50,114 nt of DNA from CALBZH01 sp964538515. GTDB lineage: Bacteria; Desulfobacterota; Syntrophobacteria; Syntrophobacterales; Syntrophobacteraceae. The position numbers were made by a program, and so were the translations under genes. The stretch spans positions 1-50,114 of the forward strand of contig CAZIEW010000036.1 in NCBI GenBank assembly GCA_964538515.1, in the 5' to 3' direction. Positions 43,954-50,114 of this stretch are shown here, one piece after another; the stretch's first letter is position 1, and the number at the start of each line of letters is the position of its first letter. The notes beneath the pieces are model-generated. The model searched no databases, was not told the origin of the DNA, and saw nothing but the letters and a program-made list of their open reading frames with translations.

Positions 43954-44523
43954 TCAGCGCCGGCCTCTTACGCCGCTCGCGCCGGCTCTAACAGTCGAGC
44001 GTGTCACCCGCCGGTGGGCCACGTTATCGAAAGATAGCGGCTCATCATCCGGGGAATCCTCGAATTCGGCCGTTACGCCCGGCGGTAGGATGACAACCGG
44101 CTTCCAGGCTCTTCCTGTCTCCGGCGTCGAGCCCCGAGCATCCGCTGGATCCATTCCTTCCGGTATCCATGTCTCGCCTTCATGCTCGACGTATGCCTCC
44201 GGTATCCTCCCCTCCGTTTCCTCGATCGGGAGCCCGCTGACCGATTCCGGGCTCAACGGGCCGGCAGCCCGGGTTGGCGCGACTGCTGAGGGCGGCGCGG
44301 AGAAACCGCTCTGGGGCGACGGTTTAGGCGTCCGCTCTGCACCGGGCTTCGGGGGGCGGGCTTTGGCTGAATCGGCGCTGTAGATGGAACCGGGGTTAGT
44401 AATGGTCTGTCTATCCATGGGTGACATGGCGAACGTGACGACCATTGCCACCCCCGCGAAAGCGATCGCCACGCCCCATTTCCAGACGGGGGAACCGCTG
44501 CCTGACCTGCCGGAACGACTCAT
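43954..44523 (-). CDS. Single-pass membrane protein, proline-rich
   Basis: A 189-residue protein with one TM segment (about 15-33: WGVAIAFAGVAMVVTFAMS) near the N-terminus and a long Pro/Ser/Ala-rich, probably extended exterior region. Near the end, GRAWKPVVILPPGVTAEFEDSPDDEP is acidic. No family is recognised. It follows the 545-residue exported protein by 83 bases on the same strand and is probably the third gene of that unit. A spacer or tether role in the envelope is speculation. Confidence 0.6.
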   Translation of the reverse strand: MSRSGRSGSGSPVWKWGVAIAFAGVAMVVTFAMSPMDRQTITNPGSIYSADSAKARPPKPGAERTPKPSPQSGFSAPPSAVAPTRAAGPLSPESVSGLPIEETEGRIPEAYVEHEGETWIPEGMDPADARGSTPETGRAWKPVVILPPGVTAEFEDSPDDEPLSFDNVAHRRVTRSTVRAGASGVRGRR

Positions 44524-44606
44524 GATCTGCCCCGGGATGCGCCCCGTGCTTCACGACGGGAAGCGCGGGGCGTAGCAAAAGAGCTGAAGGATTCGTTGTC
44601 GGTCGA

Positions 44607-46244
44607 CTAAGGGCCGGGCCAGGGATCCAGACGACCGAACACCGGTCCACCCGTGAGCGGTCCTGAGCCAACCGCCAGGAACGGGAACGTATCGAATTGC
44701 ACCGGAACCGTCGGGTTCCCGAAGACGGTCCGCTCCCCAAACAGGAAGTCGAAGCAGGGCAAGCGGAACTGACCGGTGAGAAGCCCGTTGGCCGCCACGA
44801 CCGTTCCGGTGCGGCTTACGGCCTGATACTCGCGGGTGGGCGGGAAGATCCCCGTGGTTCTGGATGCCTGGAAGCGGAAGCGCCCTCTCACCAGACCGGG
44901 CCCGAGCTGTTCGGGGAGCACGCTTGCGAAGGTCACAAAGGTTTCGGCGCCCGATATTGGATTAACCTGGATACGCTTGAGATCGATCAGCCGTGTGGGA
45001 TCGGTGGTGAATCCGACGATGTGGACCCGCGTTGTGTTCTCCAAGGGAATGGAAGTGCGCGGGCTTCCTGCAAAGACCGGAGGCGCGTTACGGGTCTGGG
45101 CCGTCGGGACGATGAAGGCTTCCACGGCCACGTAGCAAGGCCGCGTGCCGGGCCGGGTGAAGATGCCCAGGTCGGCGTTTAACGTGTGAACGGAGATATA
45201 GGAGTTGGCCGCCGTGAAGGGAAGCGTGGGGTCGATTTTGTAGAGCGTGCCGGCATAATCCACCGTGTCCCCAACCCTCAGGGGTACTTGTCTGGTCGCA
45301 TCGCAGCCCAAGGCGACCGCATCGACGTTCATCGTGAAGGTCTTCAACGGCGCGCCTTCAGCGATCCAGGGATCATGGCCCGGTCTTCCTACAGCCGGGT
45401 TTGCCGGCCGGTTGACGTTTGGACGCAACGGATCATTGGGGCCGATGAACGGTGGGGTGTTGAGAAGATGACCGGGGTCAGACACGTCGGGAATGCCCAC
45501 GGGATAGCCGCTGGCGGCCGCGATGGTCGGGTTGCCCGTGTCTGCGGAGAACCGGGGATCGGGGCTGCGGGGATGGCCAAAGCGCCCGACGGGGTCGTTG
45601 AGCTCGAGCAACGCACCGGTACCGGCAACTCCCGGAGCGCCTCCGACCTCGAACCGCCCAGGATTTACCGGGTCGTCATTTGAGTAGATGTAATTGATGA
45701 CGCCAAATCCGGCCATCAGCTGCTCTTGGCCAATGGGCACGATGAGACCCCCCACGATGTACTTCGGGATTCCTTCAAATCCTGGCAGGTCCGTCCGGAT
45801 GTTGCCCACGGCCCGGATCTCAAAGGAAGGGAATGCCGGAAAGGGGGAGGCTACAGCGGGCAGGTCCGCCAGGGCGAGTCCCGTGCTTACCCCTTGAACA
45901 GGGAGATTGGCGGTGTTGGCGCTGTTGACCGGAGTGGCGGACGCGGTATCGAAGAGCTGCTTCCAGCTCAGAGACGAGGCCGGCATCTGAACGAAGGTAT
46001 TATTCGGAACATACATCTTGATGCCGTTGACAGTCACCGTGCCCCCGGCGCGGTCATCGGTGTTGTCCAAGGCAGCGGTCGCCAATCCGCCCACCGTCCC
46101 GTCCAGGGTAGCTTCCTCGATGAACCCGGTAATGTCAAAGGCGGCCGGTGGCACCAAGGTGGTTTGGGTTTGGGCCGTCGCGCCGGTCGCTCCCAGCAGC
46201 GCCAGGGTGATCATCATATAGGTTACTCTCAGAATCGGTTTCAT
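44607..46244 (-). CDS. Exported protein of unknown function, partner of MauG-like protein
   Basis: A 545-residue protein with a signal peptide (LRVTYMMITLALLGATGATAQ). The mature N-terminus has FDITGFIEEATLDG and GGTVTVNGIKMYVPNNTFVQMPAS, a beta-rich OB-like pattern. The remainder is Pro/Gly/Asn-rich with three cysteines and only three tryptophans (Trp94, one in DPWIAE and one in the last residues, DPWPGP). No haem or copper motif is seen. It lies 118 bases downstream of the dihaem MauG-like gene, with a strong ribosome site (GGAGAGGAAATCCT). Small secreted partners next to MauG-like proteins are sometimes their modified substrates, so that is one hypothesis here. Confidence 0.75.
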   Translation of the reverse strand: MKPILRVTYMMITLALLGATGATAQTQTTLVPPAAFDITGFIEEATLDGTVGGLATAALDNTDDRAGGTVTVNGIKMYVPNNTFVQMPASSLSWKQLFDTASATPVNSANTANLPVQGVSTGLALADLPAVASPFPAFPSFEIRAVGNIRTDLPGFEGIPKYIVGGLIVPIGQEQLMAGFGVINYIYSNDDPVNPGRFEVGGAPGVAGTGALLELNDPVGRFGHPRSPDPRFSADTGNPTIAAASGYPVGIPDVSDPGHLLNTPPFIGPNDPLRPNVNRPANPAVGRPGHDPWIAEGAPLKTFTMNVDAVALGCDATRQVPLRVGDTVDYAGTLYKIDPTLPFTAANSYISVHTLNADLGIFTRPGTRPCYVAVEAFIVPTAQTRNAPPVFAGSPRTSIPLENTTRVHIVGFTTDPTRLIDLKRIQVNPISGAETFVTFASVLPEQLGPGLVRGRFRFQASRTTGIFPPTREYQAVSRTGTVVAANGLLTGQFRLPCFDFLFGERTVFGNPTVPVQFDTFPFLAVGSGPLTGGPVFGRLDPWPGP

Positions 46245-46362
46245 AGGATTTCCTCTCCTTTGTCAAAACACCCGCCGGGGGTCCGATACCGGAACGCGGA
46301 CCGTGACGCTCTAGGTGGGTTTGAGCCGGTCGACCTGCTTAGCACGGCAGCCCAAGCCGTGG

Positions 46363-48942
46363 TCACCCCCCAAACCGGGGGTCCAATTTCAGGAACGTGG
46401 GGATGGGATTGGACTTTCCTCTCACGTTCGGTCGCCCGGCATTGCCCACGGCCTTGATTTCCAGCATCGTGTCCGCGGCGGGATTTCTGGCCGGGGAGCC
46501 GTTGGGGACGAAGAGCTGCGGGTGATCGAAAGGAGCCTTTTCCAAGGCTACTCTCGGGTCGGTCAAGGCATTGGCCAAGAAAGCGACCAAGGCTTCCACC
46601 CCCTCCCTGGCGGCTGGGATGAACTCGGGAAATCTCAGCTCGTTGATCCCCTCGATGTCCACCGTCAGCTCATTGGCGTTGGTGTTGGGGAAATTCCCGC
46701 CACGGATGTAGAACTCCACGACCTGGCGCAACGTCGCCGAATCCCCGTTGTGCATGTAGGGACCGGTGTACAGGGCGTTGCGGATGCTTGGCACCTTGAA
46801 GGCGCCTTCGGTCACCCTGCGGTTCTGCATCGGCACGTCGGGGACAAACCGGGCCACGTCCGGAGGCAGGCAGGATATGGGGTTTCTATTGTCGTCCACG
46901 CAGCACGGTATTGAGACGCCGCTGGGATCCGTGCAGGCTGTGCTGCTGTTCAATGCGGTCAGCTCCACGTAAGAGAGCGGGAAAGGAGCACCCGTCAGGG
47001 GATTGGTGAACGGCGCGGTGCCGGCCCTGCCCAGGTCTTCCTGCGTTCGGCGAACGGCAATGTTGTACATGCCGTGATCATAGTTGGCGACGGTGCCGTC
47101 CCCCATGACCATGTCCTCGATGATGCCCTCGGTCGACTGGGGCACCCCCTGGGCGTCCGGCTTCATGTCGAGAACGGTGTGGCCGCTGCTGATGGGCAGG
47201 ATGTGGCAATTGTTGCACTTGGCGCCATTTCCGGGGCTGCCGTCAATGCCGGGGTCGTCGAAAATGGCCAGCCCGAGCTGCTCCTGGTCTGTCAAAGCGG
47301 TGGGGTCAGGGTCAATGCCGAGACTTGTGGCGCCCTGGAACCGGTCGTAGGGCGTGTCGTCAGAGATCAGGGTCGCTTCATAAGCCTGCACCGCGAGGCC
47401 CCAGAAGAGTGAAAAGTTCCACATCATTTGAGTGTACTGTCCCGCGCCCAGGGGAGCACCCAGCGCGCGCTTGCTCACGGCAGCCTTGCCGGGGCTCAGC
47501 ACCAGGGTCCGAGGGTCGGAGGCTGAAGCCTTTTGGACAACCGCGGAGCCGGCGATCGGCGTGAAGACGCTCGTGGTGTCGTTCCACCACTGGTCTTGAA
47601 ACGCCGCCTGCACCATTTGGGTGTACGTGGTCGGTCTGCCGGTGGTGCGGTCCTTGAGCCCTTTCAGTCCGGACAAGGTCGAGCCGACCACCCTCGCTCG
47701 GGACATGGGCCCCAGCACGCTGTCTTTCGGGTGGACCAACTGCTTGGCCAACGGCTGCATGGTGAGCAGCTTCTTCCCGATGTCCGGGAACGTGCGGCCG
47801 GCCCAGGACATCTCGAAGTCACTCCCCGGAGGGCCAACGGCCTGAGAGGCCAAGCTGGAATTGGTGACCCGGACGAACACGTCGACCGGTCCAGTCGCCG
47901 TGCTCAGCTTCAGGGTGCTTTCCCGGTCCCGGAAGCCGAACGGGTTCGCTCCGTTGAAGATGAAGCTGGCCCGGCCGTCCCAGAAATTATCGAAGTTGAA
48001 GACCGCGTTGATCACGCTGGGGGCGTTCCTGGGCTCGACGCGTCGCACGCGGCTCGCCGTGTCCATCTCGCCGGGCTTCCTGGTGTTGAACACGTCGGGC
48101 AGCGGGGTGCCCGCATCCACCGCCTTTCCCGGTGTGGTCGACACGAACTGGGTGCGGCGCACGCCCATGGAGGAGACGACGTCGTTGGTGTCCTGATCGA
48201 CGAGAGCCAGCTCTTCGAAGGGGCCAATGCCGGGTCCCCGGGGCACCAGTGCCGTGGGATTGAACCACCCGTTCAGGGGAAAATCGGTCGCGACCAGTTG
48301 GTAATTGGGGGCGAACTGCGGCAGCCCCGGAACGCTGAAAATGGGATCCGGAGGATCCAGCGGGCCGGACGGGTTCAAGGGATCGTTGGCGGTGAAGGGC
48401 ACCGTGGAATTGCCAAAGCGGGTGTCGCCCGCTCCACCGTCCAATGGGTTGTTTAGAAAGTTGGCATCCTTCACGCCTGGAGAAATCTGGTTCTTGGAGC
48501 GGACATCCGCCCCGGCGTTGAAATGGCAGGTCGCGCACGACTGGACGCCGTCACTCCCCACTTGCATGTCCCAGAACAGAGCCTTGCCGAGGGCGATGAG
48601 GGCGGCCTGGTCCTTGACGATTCCAACTCCCAAGTCGGTCACGTGGTCAGGAATCGTGATCGGGGTGGTCGTCGCCACGTCCAAGGGTTGAAAGTTTAGC
48701 TCAATCCCTGGCCCCGGGATGTTGTCGATCGGCGCGAGAATGACCGCAGCCGTGGGTACCGGCCGTGGTGTGTCCTTCAAGGAATCCGGCAGAAAGACAG
48801 GAAGCTGAGCTCTACCGGCCCCGGGCAGGAGAGCCCCTGAAAACACCAGGGTCAGACAGGTCGTCACGACCAGGGCTCTCCCCAGACGTGTGGGCGTCCG
48901 ACCTCGGTACAGTCTCGGTCTTACCCAAGCAAATGGTTTCAT
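46363..48942 (-). CDS. Enlarged dihaem cytochrome c peroxidase / MauG family protein
   Basis: An 859-residue exported protein with two CxxCH haem sites, CATCH (136-140) and CNNCH (576-580). Family hallmarks include LIALGKALFWDMQVGSDGVQSCATCH, the RNAPSVINAVFNFDNFWDGRA segment (306-325), LGLAIFDDP before the second haem, and FKVPSIRNALYTGPYMHNGDSATLRQVVEFY. The usual family size is about 340-400 residues. The extra length is largely an insert between residues 141 and 300, extra sequence before the second haem and a long tail. A signal peptide ends near residue 45 (GAGRA). The start has AAGGAGC. It heads a likely operon with the 545-residue protein. Whether it is a peroxidase or a MauG-type modifying oxidase cannot be told from the sequence. 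Confidence 0.9.
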   Translation of the reverse strand: MKPFAWVRPRLYRGRTPTRLGRALVVTTCLTLVFSGALLPGAGRAQLPVFLPDSLKDTPRPVPTAAVILAPIDNIPGPGIELNFQPLDVATTTPITIPDHVTDLGVGIVKDQAALIALGKALFWDMQVGSDGVQSCATCHFNAGADVRSKNQISPGVKDANFLNNPLDGGAGDTRFGNSTVPFTANDPLNPSGPLDPPDPIFSVPGLPQFAPNYQLVATDFPLNGWFNPTALVPRGPGIGPFEELALVDQDTNDVVSSMGVRRTQFVSTTPGKAVDAGTPLPDVFNTRKPGEMDTASRVRRVEPRNAPSVINAVFNFDNFWDGRASFIFNGANPFGFRDRESTLKLSTATGPVDVFVRVTNSSLASQAVGPPGSDFEMSWAGRTFPDIGKKLLTMQPLAKQLVHPKDSVLGPMSRARVVGSTLSGLKGLKDRTTGRPTTYTQMVQAAFQDQWWNDTTSVFTPIAGSAVVQKASASDPRTLVLSPGKAAVSKRALGAPLGAGQYTQMMWNFSLFWGLAVQAYEATLISDDTPYDRFQGATSLGIDPDPTALTDQEQLGLAIFDDPGIDGSPGNGAKCNNCHILPISSGHTVLDMKPDAQGVPQSTEGIIEDMVMGDGTVANYDHGMYNIAVRRTQEDLGRAGTAPFTNPLTGAPFPLSYVELTALNSSTACTDPSGVSIPCCVDDNRNPISCLPPDVARFVPDVPMQNRRVTEGAFKVPSIRNALYTGPYMHNGDSATLRQVVEFYIRGGNFPNTNANELTVDIEGINELRFPEFIPAAREGVEALVAFLANALTDPRVALEKAPFDHPQLFVPNGSPARNPAADTMLEIKAVGNAGRPNVRGKSNPIPTFLKLDPRFGG

Positions 48943-49677
48943 GATTCAAATGCTCCTTCTTGTATGGGGTATGGGGAGGTTGTGAGCTTGACAGGGGTTC
49001 CTGCCGTTCAACGGTGAGGGAGTCGCTCACGATCTCGACTCCGTCTATTGCCGGGTTCATGCTTCTGTCCACTTAACCCAGGCTTCCTTGCCGCAAATGC
49101 GATTGGATCTCGGTGCATGGCTGCGGATTGTGCAGAAGCCGGATGAAGTTCGCTTTGTCGATGGAATTACGCACGAGTAAGGCCCTGTTTATTCGATATT
49201 CGAGCAAGTACATAAACCGTGCCTGCCGATGGTTTGGCGGTGATGTGGTGAGTGTTAGTCGGTAATGTCAAAGGCTTAAACGGTTCCATGTGCAGTCGGA
49301 TGGTGATCGGGTCGGCCTTCTCAAGGGACCGGACTCTCCCAAATTGGGAGTCGCTGGCCCAAAAAGTGGTATTTAAATCGTTAGGTTGGCCATTTCAGTG
49401 CCATTTTGGGCTCCTCCATTCTGGTGGAGCTCTTGTTGTCGGGAGTCTTTCCCGCAAAGCGAAGGGGACTTTGCTTTCGGGCTGTGGGCATCCGGGGCAG
49501 GCTCGGCCTTTCGATGCTTGTCCAGTTGCTTCCGCGAGCCGTCGCATTCGGTTTGAGCCGGTTGAATCTTTCCCGTGGGCGTCTTATGATTGAGCGTATT
49601 GATGATGAAAGAGATAAACAGCGGGTGAGGCGAGCACACCCACCATCAGGTCGATTATCTTTCTAGGGGGAGCCATC
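48943..49677. other. Long spacer, no convincing gene
   Basis: This 735-base region separates the divergent MauG-like operon and the small Cys-tail gene. Open frames on both strands lack ribosome sites and coding character. It contains a 15-base palindrome at 49336-49350 and an imperfect hairpin around 49411-49432 (GCTCCTCC/GGTGGAGC). The left part probably holds the promoter of the MauG-like operon, but no clear -35/-10 pair or sigma-54 site was recognised. Confidence 0.4.
49336..49350. promoter_or_regulatory. Palindrome, possible operator
   Basis: CTCCCAA-A-TTGGGAG is a perfect seven-base inverted repeat around one central base. It is the cleanest palindrome in the spacer and has the size of a dimeric regulator site. 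Its distance (about 330 bases) from the next gene start makes the target uncertain. Confidence 0.3.
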
Positions 49678-50025
49678 ATGCAGCTCTGGGATCGGGATGC
49701 GTTTTTCGAGCAGCACGAGCGAACGATGTTCTATGTAGGATTTATGAAGTTTTTGGATAAGTGGTTTCCGTTGTGCTCCTTGAGTGATCCGCCACGGACC
49801 GACAAGTTCGACACGTTGCTGGTTTCCTCCTCGTACGAAGATATGGAAAACGTCGTGAAGGCCTATGCCGAAAAATTGCCGAAGGTGGAGCAGACGTTTG
49901 TGCATTTTCTCATGCGGGAAGAGATCGGCAACATCATGGAAGCCTACGCCCTGAAGCACCTGGCCATGACGCATGACGAGGAAGAAGGGGGCGATGGGTG
50001 TGCGTGCGGCTGCGGTTGCTCCTGA
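49678..50025 (+). CDS. Small protein with CxCxCxC tail
   Basis: A 115-residue protein of unknown family. The body is helical with aromatic residues (FYVGFMKFLDKWFPLCS, VEQTFVHFLMREEIGNIMEAYALKHLAM). It ends with an acidic linker (HDEEEGGD) and alternating cysteines, GCACGCGCS (Cys108, 110, 112, 114). The tail looks like a metal-binding or surface-coordination motif. The start is supported by GGGGGAG six bases upstream. No signal peptide is present. A role in metal or cofactor handling is inferred only from the tail. Confidence 0.7.
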   Translation: MQLWDRDAFFEQHERTMFYVGFMKFLDKWFPLCSLSDPPRTDKFDTLLVSSSYEDMENVVKAYAEKLPKVEQTFVHFLMREEIGNIMEAYALKHLAMTHDEEEGGDGCACGCGCS

Positions 50026-50114
50026 CGAGCGCGCCCGGTGAGAGGCCCGGGTGAGGAGAAGCCGGGAGCCTGGACGCTCGATGCAATGAAAATCCCCGTC
50101 AAAGCATGCCTTAC

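Noticed and set aside
47533..48456. Plus-strand open frame of 307 codons opposite the MauG-like gene
   Set aside because: Antisense shadow of a protein with clear haem motifs and family segments.
49252..49593. Plus-strand open frame of 113 codons in the right-hand spacer
   Set aside because: No ribosome site, irregular composition, and it spans palindromes and a hairpin.

Overview
The window reads as a GC-rich (roughly 60%) chromosome segment of an anaerobic, Gram-negative deltaproteobacterium in the broad sense, probably near the Syntrophobacter/Desulfo- group. This rests on an Ech-type energy-converting hydrogenase, a 14-subunit complex I with a fused NuoBCD, large multiheme c-type cytochromes, a sigma-54 response regulator and a PyrK-type dihydroorotate dehydrogenase. 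The species is an inference; no rRNA gene is present.

Layout. 1-2.2 kb: the 3' part of an ech operon (echC partial, echD, echE, echF) for a ferredoxin-linked proton-reducing [NiFe] hydrogenase. 2.3-6.5 kb, minus strand: a chemoreceptor with a zinc-binding (CZB-like) segment in its sensor region, a small receiver-like protein and a sigma-54 response regulator. 6.8-12 kb: housekeeping and unknown genes (DUF3108 protein, HTH protein, exported protein, WbpE-like sugar aminotransferase, small methyltransferase, hexapeptide-repeat protein, CoA-binding protein). 12.2-14.8 kb: ftsH and a conserved unknown. 15.2-29.7 kb: a complete nuoEFGA(BCD)HIJKLMN operon whose B, C and D subunits form one polypeptide. 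Together with Ech this gives two related ion-pumping redox machines in 30 kb, one using NADH and one using ferredoxin and H2.

29.9-36.3 kb: a B-box membrane protein with a DUF2845 protein, a HIT protein, an iron-sulfur flavoprotein, an overlapping pgeF-pyrK-pyrD cluster, a SlyD-like FKBP and a tRNA-Arg(CCG) with a clear promoter. 36.3-37.9 kb, just after the tRNA, is a sparse stretch with apparent gene fragments. 38-39.6 kb: a CheR-PAS protein.

39.7-48.9 kb is the most unusual part, a secreted-heme region on the minus strand. It holds an 887-residue protein with Ig-like repeats and ten CxxCH haem sites, including an exact 276-bp tandem duplication. A likely operon follows: an enlarged dihaem MauG/CcpA-type protein, a 545-residue exported partner of unknown function, a single-pass proline-rich protein and a small lipoprotein. 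A small protein with a CxCxCxC tail closes the window. Large gene-poor spacers at 42.4-43.1 and 48.9-49.7 kb carry short repeats or palindromes that may be regulatory.
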